Positions 1 to 7,197 of a DNA stretch of 34,219 bases are shown here, one piece after another; the stretch's first letter is position 1; each line of letters opens with the position of its first letter. The stretch is from Candidatus Halocynthiibacter alkanivorans (GTDB taxonomy: Bacteria; Pseudomonadota; Alphaproteobacteria; Rhodobacterales; Rhodobacteraceae). The notes under the pieces were generated by a model. It searched no databases and was not told the DNA's origin. It saw nothing but the letters and a program-made list of their open reading frames with translations. Made by a program: the position numbers and the translations under genes. The stretch is from contig NZ_QOLB01000160.1 of NCBI RefSeq assembly GCF_003333265.1, positions 1-34,219 on the forward strand, written 5' to 3'.

Positions 1-857
1 CGGGCAATGAAATAAAGGATCACCCCCAGGAACGGACCCCAGAAATTCACCAGCCCGCCGCCAACCAGCACCATCATCACGATCAGGCCGGACTGATGCA
101 GGCTCATGACATCGGGATAGGCACTTTCCTGAGCCATGGCGAACAGACCACCGGCCAGGCCGGCAAACATCGCCGACAGGGTAAAAGCCACCCATTTGAA
201 CCACCAGACCTCATAGCCGATGAACGACGCGCGGGTTTCATTCTGGCGGATCGCTTGCAGGATACGGCCAAAGGGCGAATTCACCGCGCGCCAGGTGAAA
301 ACAGTGACCACAATCACCAGCACTGCGACCAGGTAATAGAGCGCAGTATTGCCACCCAGATCGACACGGGTCAGCCCAAGGTTCAGGTCCGGACGCGGGA
401 TGTTCAGCAATCCGTCTTCCCCACCGGTGATCCCGTGAAGTTTGATCGAAGCGAACCAGAACAGCTGGCCAAAGGCGATGGTCATCAACGCGAAATAGAT
501 CCCGCGCCGGTGGGAGACAAAACTGGCCACCAGGGCACCGGCAATGCCGGCCACCAGCACCGCTGCCAGCAGCCCCCCGATCAGGCTCTCTGTGACATTG
601 TGCTGAAACAGGCCAAAAGCATAGGCGCCAACACCAAGATAGGCGCCGTGGCCAAAGGAATGCAGCCCGGTATAGCCAAACAACAGGTTGAAACCGAGGG
701 CGAAGATGATCCAGATACCGATCTCAATACCGATATACTGGTACAGGCCGATCGGGGCGATCCACAAAGGCAGGCTGAGCATAATAACTGCAAAGCCGAT
801 GATTTGCGGCGTGATCCACTGGCTCGAGCGCCGGGTGATGTCTGATAAGGTGCTCAT
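1..857 (-). CDS. Branched-chain amino acid/amide ABC transporter permease, LivM family (3' end beyond window)
   Basis: This is the inner-membrane permease of a HAAT-type ABC importer. About 285 residues are visible and the gene runs off the left edge, so the C-terminus is missing. My minus-strand translation begins MSTLSDITRRSSQWITP. It continues with hydrophobic segments and the family's GFNLLFGYTGLHSFGHGAYL region, then the cytoplasmic-loop segment NSPFGRILQAIRQNE that contacts the ATPase. The ATG at 857 lies two bases after the upstream permease stop. A GGAG about ten bases upstream, inside that gene's end, supports this start and implies coupled translation. The two ATPases (LivG/LivF) that such a system needs are not in the window and probably follow further left. 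The substrate cannot be read from the permease. Confidence 0.9.
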   Translation of the reverse strand, partial: MSTLSDITRRSSQWITPQIIGFAVIMLSLPLWIAPIGLYQYIGIEIGIWIIFALGFNLLFGYTGLHSFGHGAYLGVGAYAFGLFQHNVTESLIGGLLAAVLVAGIAGALVASFVSHRRGIYFALMTIAFGQLFWFASIKLHGITGGEDGLLNIPRPDLNLGLTRVDLGGNTALYYLVAVLVIVVTVFTWRAVNSPFGRILQAIRQNETRASFIGYEVWWFKWVAFTLSAMFAGLAGGLFAMAQESAYPDVMSLHQSGLIVMMVLVGGGLVNFWGPFLGVILYFIA

Positions 858-859
858 GA

Positions 860-1780
860 TCAGTTCTCCAGCGCGCTTTTTTTGCCAAGCAGACCACGGG
901 TGCGGAACCCGACCACCAGGATCAGCAGGATATACATCGACATCATCGACCATGCCGGTGCATAGGCGCCGGTCAGCCCGACTGACAGGCCGACCAGTAT
1001 GGCGGCAATCACCGAGCCCCAGAAGCTGCCGACACCGCCCAGAACGATGATCAGAAAGGCCGGGATGACGACATCGACGCCGACATGCGGCCGCAGACCC
1101 CAGATTGGCACCATGGTGACGCCCGCCAGACCGGCCAGACCAGCGCCGAGGCCGAATACCAACAACCGGAGCCGCGCCAGATTATATCCCAGTGCCCGCA
1201 CCATTTCGCTGTCATGCGCCCCGGCTTTGATAATCGCCCCATAGGGGGTTTTTTCCAGAAACAGCCAGACCATGATGATGGCCAGCACTGAAAATCCGGC
1301 CGCAAAGAGTTTGTATTTTGAAAAGATCAGCCCGCCCAGCAGCACAGCACCGTTGATGGCCTGTGGCAATTGCAGATGTTGCTCGCCGGTGCCCCAGCCG
1401 AGACGGATCAGCTCTTCGATCACCAAAGCGGCGCCGAAGGTCAGCAACAGACCATAAAGCGGGATTTTTCCGTAGGTGCGGCGCAGGGCCAGTTCAAGCA
1501 CCATTCCCGCCAGCCCGGCCAGTATGGGCGCGAGGATCAGGGCGAGGATATAGCGCGGCGTGACCGGCAGCGAGACCCACCACTCACCCAGTGCCGTTTC
1601 GCCAAACCATCCACCACCAATGATGGCGAGGGCAAAATAGGCGCCGAGGGCAAAAAGCGAACCATGCGCGAGATTGATAACCTCCATCACACCGACAATA
1701 AGTGTGAACCCGAGCGCGATGAGCGCGAAAAGCAACCCGAGAGTAAGCCCGTTAAAGAGATGTGGCACAAGCTGTGTCAT
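860..1780 (-). CDS. Branched-chain amino acid/amide ABC transporter permease, LivH family
   Basis: This 306-residue integral membrane protein is the second permease subunit of the HAAT importer. The N-terminus FNGLTLGLLFALIALGFTLI followed by GVMEVINLAHGSLFALGAY is the characteristic LivH opening. The C-terminal half carries the AIIKAGAHDSEMVRALGYN loop, which resembles the LivH coupling segment (IRACAEDLKMASLLGIN type). Its length is normal for LivH. It lacks the long N-terminal extension of UrtB, which argues against a urea transporter. It lies 65 bases after the binding-protein gene, with a hairpin in the gap, and two bases before LivM, consistent with one operon. Its own Shine-Dalgarno is weak. 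Confidence 0.92.
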   Translation of the reverse strand: MTQLVPHLFNGLTLGLLFALIALGFTLIVGVMEVINLAHGSLFALGAYFALAIIGGGWFGETALGEWWVSLPVTPRYILALILAPILAGLAGMVLELALRRTYGKIPLYGLLLTFGAALVIEELIRLGWGTGEQHLQLPQAINGAVLLGGLIFSKYKLFAAGFSVLAIIMVWLFLEKTPYGAIIKAGAHDSEMVRALGYNLARLRLLVFGLGAGLAGLAGVTMVPIWGLRPHVGVDVVIPAFLIIVLGGVGSFWGSVIAAILVGLSVGLTGAYAPAWSMMSMYILLILVVGFRTRGLLGKKSALEN

Positions 1781-1809
1781 TGTGTGTCCGGTGAAAATTA
1801 ATTTCAGGG

Positions 1810-1838
1810 TTGCGCGGCCGGACGAACCAGCCGCGCAA
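1810..1838 (-). promoter_or_regulatory. Intercistronic hairpin between binding-protein and permease genes
   Basis: A perfect 9-bp stem (TTGCGCGGC at 1810-1818 pairing with GCCGCGCAA at 1830-1838) with an 11-base loop fills the gap between the binding-protein stop and livH. On the transcribed minus strand there is no immediate U-run. It is therefore better read as a processing, stabilising or attenuating hairpin that keeps binding-protein mRNA in excess over permease mRNA than as a full terminator. Confidence 0.5.
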
Positions 1839-1845
1839 AATGGCT

Positions 1846-3135
1846 TCAGGCGTCAAACGTCGGCGTATCGTCGTAAGATTCCAGCTGACAGGCTTCAGAA
1901 GCACCCGTGTCGCGGACATCATCAGGCGATACACTGTTCAGGATTTCAAACATATCGTCCTTATCGTCAGACCCGGTTTTCGCAGTTGCCAGATAGATCG
2001 ACTGCTGCACCTGGTGGGTCTCGGGATCGATCCAGGCGTCATGATGCTGCATGCGTTCGCCGGCCGGCATTTTGTGGCCTTCCAGCTCCTTGATCACCGC
2101 GATGTTATTCGTGGTACCTGCGCGCTCGATGGCCTCCAGCATGTTCTTCATTGCCATGTAGCCATTGTAGAATACATTGCCCGGAACGCGCATCCGCGTG
2201 TCGGGATACATTGCCTGATAGCGCGCAACGAAGTCGTCAACACCCGGCAGGTCGAGTTTATAGTACCATGTGGTGCCAAAGACGCCGAACAGGTTGTCGA
2301 GCGGCAGGCCATAGACATCAGGCCAATCCTGCTGATTGTTGATCCAGGCAGGGCTGTTGCCCATGCCAAGCTGAGCCACTTGCTGCCGCAGGGCTTTCTG
2401 ATCGTCGCCACCAATGGCCGCGGCGACCACATTCGGGCTGTCCTGCTGAATTTTAAGCAGCGCCGAAGAGAAATCGCGCGTGCCCTGTGGCACCAGAATT
2501 TCTTCTTTCACGGTACCGCCATATTGCTCAAGAAGTGCCCGTGTCGCAGCAGCGGTGTTGTGCCCCCAGACATAGTCATTGGTCAGCAAGGTCCACTGAT
2601 CGCCAAAGCGGTCGATCGAATTTTTCACTGCGGCTTTGGCAAAGTTGGCACCATTGCCGTCCCAGACGAATTTTACCCGGTGACAGTTCTTGCCGGATTC
2701 AGTTGGCGAGGATGAGTTGGTGTTGAAATAAATCACCCCGTTTTTCTGTGCCACCTGGCTGATCGCGTTGGCAACGCCCGAGCTGACCGCCCCGATCAGG
2801 AAACCCGCCTCTTCGCGGTTGATCATGCGTTCAGCAACACGGCTGCCTGTCGCCGGGGTCGTTTCGGTGTCGATATGGGTGGATTCAATCTTGCGACCCA
2901 GCACGCCGCCCTTGGCGTTGAATTCGGCAATCGCCATCTGCATACCGCGACGATCGCTGGCGCCTGAGTTGGCATATTGACCGCTGGCATCCGAAGTGAT
3001 GCCGATCTTGATCGGCTTGTCGGTACCCGCCGCGTAAACGCGGTTGTATTTCCAGGGCCCAAAAAAGACCCCCGTTGCGCCAGCCGCTACTGTGGTCTTC
3101 AACAGATGGCGCCGTGTCAGAATATTCTTAGCCAT
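1846..3135 (-). CDS. HAAT-type ABC transporter substrate-binding protein, Tat-exported
   Basis: This 429-residue periplasmic binding protein is of the type 1 fold (Leu/Ile/Val, amide and urea binding group). The N-terminus has a twin-arginine signal: RRHLLK at residues 8-13, then a hydrophobic stretch, with likely cleavage after VYAA. The mature protein starts with DKPIKIGITSDASGQYANSG, the conserved ligand-lobe opening. The segment NAKGGVLGRKIE near residue 75 is also typical. The ATG at 3135 has a strong GGGAGG Shine-Dalgarno. It is the first gene of the leftward operon with livH and livM. Divergent from it is an RpiR regulator with palindromes between them, which suggests ligand-responsive control. 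Amino acids, urea-like amides and other nitrogen compounds are all possible substrates. Confidence 0.88.
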   Translation of the reverse strand: MAKNILTRRHLLKTTVAAGATGVFFGPWKYNRVYAAGTDKPIKIGITSDASGQYANSGASDRRGMQMAIAEFNAKGGVLGRKIESTHIDTETTPATGSRVAERMINREEAGFLIGAVSSGVANAISQVAQKNGVIYFNTNSSSPTESGKNCHRVKFVWDGNGANFAKAAVKNSIDRFGDQWTLLTNDYVWGHNTAAATRALLEQYGGTVKEEILVPQGTRDFSSALLKIQQDSPNVVAAAIGGDDQKALRQQVAQLGMGNSPAWINNQQDWPDVYGLPLDNLFGVFGTTWYYKLDLPGVDDFVARYQAMYPDTRMRVPGNVFYNGYMAMKNMLEAIERAGTTNNIAVIKELEGHKMPAGERMQHHDAWIDPETHQVQQSIYLATAKTGSDDKDDMFEILNSVSPDDVRDTGASEACQLESYDDTPTFDA

Positions 3136-3202
3136 GTCATCCTCCCAAAAATGTTTGCGCCAGAGCGCAACTGAATCCGGCCATTGCCCGTCCGACCGGT
3201 TT

Positions 3203-3307
3203 GAATATTTATTCGATATTGTGAATGAAATTTTATTCAGACGTCAAGAAAAAACTGAATATTCTTTCTAATTCGCACATTTGCGGCTTGAAACAGAATA
3301 AATATTC
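3203..3307. promoter_or_regulatory. Array of four GAAT...ATTC palindromes, probable RpiR operator
   Basis: Four AT-rich inverted repeats lie in the divergent spacer: GAATATTTATTC at 3203-3214, GAATGAAATTTTATTC at 3223-3238, GAATATTC at 3257-3264 and GAATAAATATTC at 3296-3307. The first and last are exact reverse complements of each other. The last site is about 15 bases before the regulator start, and the first two face the transporter operon. RpiR/MurR-family proteins bind AT-rich palindromes of this sort, so control of both genes by the adjacent regulator is inferred. Confidence 0.6.
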
Positions 3308-3322
3308 GATCATGTTCGGGGT

Positions 3323-4162
3323 ATGAAGTCTGATATTGCACGCGAACCCGATCCTTCCACCGAAACTTACGACGCGCTGCGCGCGCGAATCCGCGACGGA
3401 TTCGACGATTTGTCACCGCACCTGCAGCGGCTGGCGCGGTCGGCCCTGGACGAACCCAACTTTTTCGCGCTGAACACAGTGGCCGTATTGGCTCAGCATG
3501 TCAGCGTGCAACCCTCCACCCTGATCCGCTTTGCCAAAGAGTTCGGCTATGGTGGCTTTTCTCAGATGCAGCGGGTGTTTCGCCTGAGACTAATTGAAGG
3601 GGCGCCCGACAAACGCGCAGAAATCTACGAAAACAAACTTGCCGGCGCGCCAGTCAAGAATATGAACCAGATTTTCGAGGGGTGTATCGACGAGTTGATT
3701 GCGTCGCTTGAAAGCGTCCGGGAAAAAACCAGTACCGATGATCTGGCCAGGGCCGTCGCGATGATCAAAGCCGCGTCCCATGTTCATATTGCCGGGTTGA
3801 GACGCGCCCGACCAATCGCGACCTACCTGGCATATGGCATTTCCAGATCCGAACAACATTGCAGCCTGCTCGATTTCGCCGGCGGCATGGCGGAGCAACA
3901 AGTCGTCAATATGAGGCGGGATGACCTGCTGATCTGCGTCAGCTTTCCGCCCTATACCCCCGCGGTTCTTGATGTGATCCGCGACGCGCATTTGCGCAGA
4001 CGACCCATCATTGCGATCACCGATTCCCAGGAAAGCCCCCTAGCCAAAAATTCAACGCTGGCATTTCTTGTCGATAATGAATCGACCAGCCAGTTCAAAC
4101 CAATCTCCGGTGCCATAGGCTTGGTTCAGGCCCTTTGCATTGGCCTGACAGAACAGAACTGA
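3323..4162 (+). CDS. MurR/RpiR family transcriptional regulator (HTH + SIS)
   Basis: This 279-residue regulator has an N-terminal RpiR-type helix-turn-helix, about residues 18-95, including LNTVAVLAQHVSVQPSTLIR and FAKEFGYGGFSQMQ. It is followed by a SIS domain at about residues 130-265 (VHIAGLRRARPIATYLAYG, then ICVSFPPYTPAVLDVI and RPIIAITDSQESPLAKN). SIS domains sense phosphosugars in many RpiR proteins, although members beside amino-acid or amide transporters are common in Rhodobacteraceae and may sense other ligands. It is transcribed divergently from the ABC importer. Its Shine-Dalgarno is poor, with only a GGGG close to the ATG. No terminator is obvious after the stop. Confidence 0.9.
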   Translation: MKSDIAREPDPSTETYDALRARIRDGFDDLSPHLQRLARSALDEPNFFALNTVAVLAQHVSVQPSTLIRFAKEFGYGGFSQMQRVFRLRLIEGAPDKRAEIYENKLAGAPVKNMNQIFEGCIDELIASLESVREKTSTDDLARAVAMIKAASHVHIAGLRRARPIATYLAYGISRSEQHCSLLDFAGGMAEQQVVNMRRDDLLICVSFPPYTPAVLDVIRDAHLRRRPIIAITDSQESPLAKNSTLAFLVDNESTSQFKPISGAIGLVQALCIGLTEQN

Positions 4163-4251
4163 CAGGTCGTGCCCCGACCGAAGCATTCGCCGTCAGGTGC
4201 CTGAAGTCAGCGCCAATGGGACCAGACAGACTGAATTGATATCAGTTGGTC

Positions 4252-4276
4252 CGCAGTTCGAGTCCGTGTGGGGGCA
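4252..4276 (+). other. tRNA 3'-end-like tail, candidate attachment-site remnant
   Basis: A TTCGAGT T-loop at 4257-4263 is flanked by arms that pair at four of five positions. After it come TGGGGGC and A, as in the 3' half of a tRNA acceptor. No matching 5' half occurs at tRNA distance. It lies upstream of a tyrosine-recombinase remnant whose family inserts into tRNA 3' ends, so an att-site copy is plausible. CCA is not encoded (CAA follows). Confidence 0.35.
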
Positions 4277-4390
4277 CAATTTTTCAATTTCATTTAATCC
4301 GATGACATCCGTTTAGCGCTGCTATATGTTTGTTTTCATGTTGTTATAGTCTGGTATCGTCCGAAACCGTATTTTGACATCCTGACGATT

Positions 4391-4452
4391 TGGGGGTGCA
4401 ATTGGGGGTATGAATGGGGGTATTGGGCCGGATTAAAAACGGGATACCCCCA
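4391..4452 (+). repeat. 12-nt phased TGGGGGT direct repeats plus inverted copy before integrase start
   Basis: TGGGGGT occurs at 4391, 4403 and 4415, exactly 12 bases apart. ACCCCCA, its reverse complement, lies at 4446-4452, one base before the integrase ATG. Short phased repeats near an integrase gene are what arm-type recombinase or excisionase sites look like. Here they may be autoregulatory or remnant att DNA. Confidence 0.5.
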
Positions 4453-4453
4453 G

Positions 4454-4931
4454 ATGGCGCTTACAAACGTGCAGGTGAAGAATCTTAGGCCCCGAACGAA
4501 ACCGTACAAGGTTTCCGATTTTGACGGGCTTCATGTGCTGATAAACCCGGGCGACTCAAAGCTGTGGCGGTTTAAGTACCGTATAATGGGTAAAGAGCGG
4601 CTGCTCTCTATTGGCGCCTGGCCGGAAGTCTCCCTGCTTCAGGCCGGCACTGTGCGTGAAGATGCCCGGGCGAAGTTGGCGCTGGGCGTGGATCCGTCAG
4701 GTTATCGGTGACGCTTTTGAAGCCGTCGGATTGGAACGTTTCAGGCCTCACAGCTTCCGTAAAACTCTCGCTTTTTATGGAGACGAGATATGTGAAACCT
4801 GTGAGGTCTTTAAAGCCTGGTCGATGAATCTTGGGCATGAGGATATGGCGACGACTATTTCCTCCTACATGCCCGTATCAGTGCAGCGTCAGGGTGAGAT
4901 TATCCGGGGGTTGAAAGTTAAGTCACTCTAA
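4454..4931 (+). pseudogene. Tyrosine recombinase (phage/island integrase) remnant, deletion-fused and frameshifted
   Basis: The first 85 residues (4454-4711) are a P4-type integrase N-terminus (DUF4102-like): MALTNVQVKNLRPRTKPYK, then DFDGLHVLI and KLWRFKYRIMGKERLLSIG. Around 4680-4710 this frame ends. A second frame continues to 4931 with the catalytic C-terminus: PHSFRKTL (His and Arg of box II) and LGHEDMATTISSYMPV (LGH box and nucleophilic Tyr). Intact relatives are about 400 residues, so more than half of the protein, including the first catalytic Arg, is missing. The C-terminal motif style also suits a different integrase subfamily from the DUF4102 N-terminus. The piece is therefore either an internal deletion or a join of two integrases. 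It cannot be active. Confidence 0.8.
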
Positions 4932-5611
4932 GACAATTGGCCGTCGGAATAATTTGCGCAAGTAAGCCAAAGGCCAGGTGCCGGATTCTCCGGCAGACAG
5001 ATGAAACGCAGTAGGATGCTGTATTTCGTCGATTTTTTGTATTTCACAATCTCTGAAACTTTCCGGAAACCCAGTACCGATTGGTAACAGTTGGTCGCCG
5101 TGAGCCCCACCTAATGTGATGCATCCGACCGCATCTACTCAATAACCGCTAATTTGAATATTTCCTATGGCAGAGGAAAGTGGTCCGATTGCTGCACCAG
5201 GCACATTTTGACGAGAAGGGCGGAACGCCGCCATTCACCGCGCGTCGCACCAAAGCCTGCTGTGCGGACAAAGCCGCCGCTGGGTCTTCACAACTCCATG
5301 TGGCGATCACGGTCCGATGCCGTCGGTGGACTCGTCCAACTATTTGCGCCGCTGCGTTTGAAAGCAGCCGTTGATTTCGCTTGCAGCATAATTCGCGGAA
5401 TTGAGAGCCAATGGGTAGACGGCTCCGCTGCTGGAGCCTAAATTGCAGCACAAGCCTCGCCAAACTTTGTTATTCGCCGTAGCGCGGCAATTTGACTGCA
5501 ATACGGGATGCAGTCGTTTGCTGAGAGCGCGACATCTCCGGGGCAGTTTCACCAAATCTGAACGCAACGGAAAATGTTCAGGGCCAGGCGACAAGAGAGC
5601 ACTGTTATCTA
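4932..5611. other. 680-base stretch without a recognisable gene
   Basis: It holds one copy of a dispersed intergenic repeat (5170-5283). I saw no protein motif, RNA gene or convincing terminator in the rest. Short open frames here overlap the repeat and lack Shine-Dalgarno sequences. It lies between the integrase scar and the 3' end of the rhamnose operon, so it is probably decayed island DNA. Confidence 0.5.
5170..5283 (+). repeat. Dispersed intergenic repeat, copy A
   Basis: It shares TGGTCCGATTGCTGCAC with the copy at 19141-19320, and GGCGGA...GCCGCCATTC plus GCGTCGCACCAA...TGTGCGGAC with that and other copies. It begins with ATGGCAGAGG and opens a tiny frame MAEESGPIAAPGTF, which stops after 14 residues. 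Confidence 0.65.
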
Positions 5612-6874
5612 TTACGGCCCGACGGTTAACATAGCAGCACCGACTGCAGTGCCTGTTGACGCAAGGAGATCGGATTTAACCGGGCGGTTGGTCAGTGCCG
5701 CAAGGTGGGAAGTGAAAACGCCGTTTTTGCAAAATGGACCTTCCACATAAATCGGCCCCTGCGCCCCGATCAAATTCAACCGGATTTCCGTCTCTTCAGC
5801 CAGAAAAACCGAGACGAGCGCCGTCTTCTCACCAACGGACAATGCATCAGGATTTGCAGACCAATGCGTTTTTTGTTCGAGGTTGGCTGGGAGCACCCTG
5901 ACGCCGGACAACAGGGCAGATTTAATTTCCTCCGGCGTTGGCTCAGCCGATTCAGATCCCAACAAATCTTCAAAATCCCGCCCGCCCATGAACCTGGCGG
6001 TGGGAACAGGGCCGCCAAGGGCATCTACATTTACCAATGTATCCTGCGCCGGGTTCAGACCCTCAACCGGGGTTCCAAGAGCCATGACGATAACCCATGT
6101 GCCAGAGGACACCACACTTACCGGGCGCTCATTGCGAAGCACATATGGCAGCAGCGAGGCGTTTGAATCGTGCATGCCGCAATAGATCGGAATGTGGCCA
6201 GACAGGCCTGTTTCTTCAGCGACCCCGGGCACTAAGGGGCCGAGACATTCGAATGCAGACCTCAGCGGTGCCATCTTTTCCAACCAACCGCGCCGTGTGA
6301 CAAGGTCCGAATAAGATCCAGATCCGGGTTGCCACAGGTCGGTATGACAGCCAAGGGATGTGACTTCGTTGGCGGCCACACCGGACAGGCGAAAGGCCCA
6401 GTATTGCGGGTACATCAGGACTGTCTGAACCTTTGAGAACTTGTCCGGGAATTGGCTTTCCAGCCAGTATATCTGAGCGCCGGTATTCAGCCCACCAGCA
6501 AGGCCTGGTGACCCGGTCTGGCGAAAATCCGGGCGAATACGGTCATAGTCTTGGCGTGCTGAGTCGATGCCTGTGTATTCGTAGTCGAGCACCGGAAAAG
6601 CCAGCTGCCCGGTTTGATCAAGCAGAACAACCGTTGCGCCGTGCGTGGTGACCGAAATGGCGTCTACGCGATGCAGCGCGTGTAATTCGCGGAGCGCCCT
6701 GAGCAGAAATTCCCAAATCCTGTCGATATCAAAATGTGGGTATGGCCCATCATCCAGCACCCTGTTCGAAATCTTCCGTACAGCAATTTCTGTCCAGCTT
6801 TCGGTCTCAACAACAGCAACTTTTACATTGGTCTTGCCAATGTCGATAACGGCTACGTTCTTGTGTTTTGGCAT
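5612..6874 (-). CDS. rhaK: L-rhamnulokinase-type FGGY carbohydrate kinase
   Basis: This 420-residue FGGY kinase is predicted to phosphorylate L-rhamnulose to L-rhamnulose 1-phosphate. The start MPKHKNVAVIDIGKTNVKV at 6874 carries the N-terminal ATP-binding motif DIGKTN. The C-terminal domain holds GMHDSNASLL, with the Asp expected as catalytic base, and VVSSGTWVIVMALG for phosphate binding. A longer frame upstream overlaps the mutarotase and is rejected. The gene follows rhaU by five bases and is the last gene of the rhaRSTPQUK operon. In Rhizobium leguminosarum the equivalent kinase is also needed for activity of the rhamnose ABC transporter (established there, inferred here). Confidence 0.9.
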   Translation of the reverse strand: MPKHKNVAVIDIGKTNVKVAVVETESWTEIAVRKISNRVLDDGPYPHFDIDRIWEFLLRALRELHALHRVDAISVTTHGATVVLLDQTGQLAFPVLDYEYTGIDSARQDYDRIRPDFRQTGSPGLAGGLNTGAQIYWLESQFPDKFSKVQTVLMYPQYWAFRLSGVAANEVTSLGCHTDLWQPGSGSYSDLVTRRGWLEKMAPLRSAFECLGPLVPGVAEETGLSGHIPIYCGMHDSNASLLPYVLRNERPVSVVSSGTWVIVMALGTPVEGLNPAQDTLVNVDALGGPVPTARFMGGRDFEDLLGSESAEPTPEEIKSALLSGVRVLPANLEQKTHWSANPDALSVGEKTALVSVFLAEETEIRLNLIGAQGPIYVEGPFCKNGVFTSHLAALTNRPVKSDLLASTGTAVGAAMLTVGP

Positions 6875-6879
6875 GCCGG

Positions 6880-7194
6880 CTATTCCAGATGAAAGACGCG
6901 GTTGAGGGGGGTAACCACTGGTGAATTGTCGGGATTGACCTCCATAATATCGGCCATATGTGCCCACCAGCGTTGCATGATCTCTGCCTCTGGCAATGCC
7001 TCCAGGGCATGGGTGTCTTTGCACCAGAGAACGCCGAACAGAGTGTCCGTGTCAGCGTCAAGATAGATCGAATAGTCGCTGACGCCAGCATCCTTCAGCA
7101 ACGCAGCCAGGTCAGGCCAGATGGCATCATGGCGACGGATATACTCGTCCCGGCAACCTTTATTCAGGCGCATTCTGAAGGCATATTTTTCCAC
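6880..7194 (-). CDS. rhaU: L-rhamnose mutarotase
   Basis: This 104-residue cytoplasmic protein is predicted to interconvert alpha and beta L-rhamnopyranose, feeding the isomerase. Its length equals that of characterised RhaM/RhaU. The residues known in E. coli RhaM fall at the same numbers: His22 ([10 protein letters not shown]), Tyr41 (SDYSIYLD) and the Trp76-Trp77 pair ([11 protein letters not shown]). [11 protein letters not shown] is the standard family start. It lies three bases after rhaQ and five before rhaK, so translation is probably coupled across the operon tail. Confidence 0.95.
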   Translation of the reverse strand: MEKYAFRMRLNKGCRDEYIRRHDAIWPDLAALLKDAGVSDYSIYLDADTDTLFGVLWCKDTHALEALPEAEIMQRWWAHMADIMEVNPDNSPVVTPLNRVFHLE

Positions 7195-7197
7195 ACT

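Noticed and set aside
96-845. 249-codon plus-strand frame
   Set aside because: It is antisense to the LivM gene, with composition typical of a shadow frame and no Shine-Dalgarno.
1810-2715. 301-codon plus-strand frame
   Set aside because: It lies antisense within the well-supported binding-protein gene and shows no domain.
860-3135. Urea transporter (urtABC)
   Set aside because: The LivH-type permease lacks the long UrtB extension, and no urease or other urt genes are visible.
4167-4279. Complete tRNA from TGCCCC at 4169 to GGGGGCA at 4276
   Set aside because: The span is about 110 bases, the T-stem has a mismatch, and no D-arm or anticodon arm could be fitted. Only a 3'-like tail is supportable.
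5149-5463. 104-codon minus-strand frame
   Set aside because: It overlaps the dispersed repeat, has no start signal and no recognisable motif.
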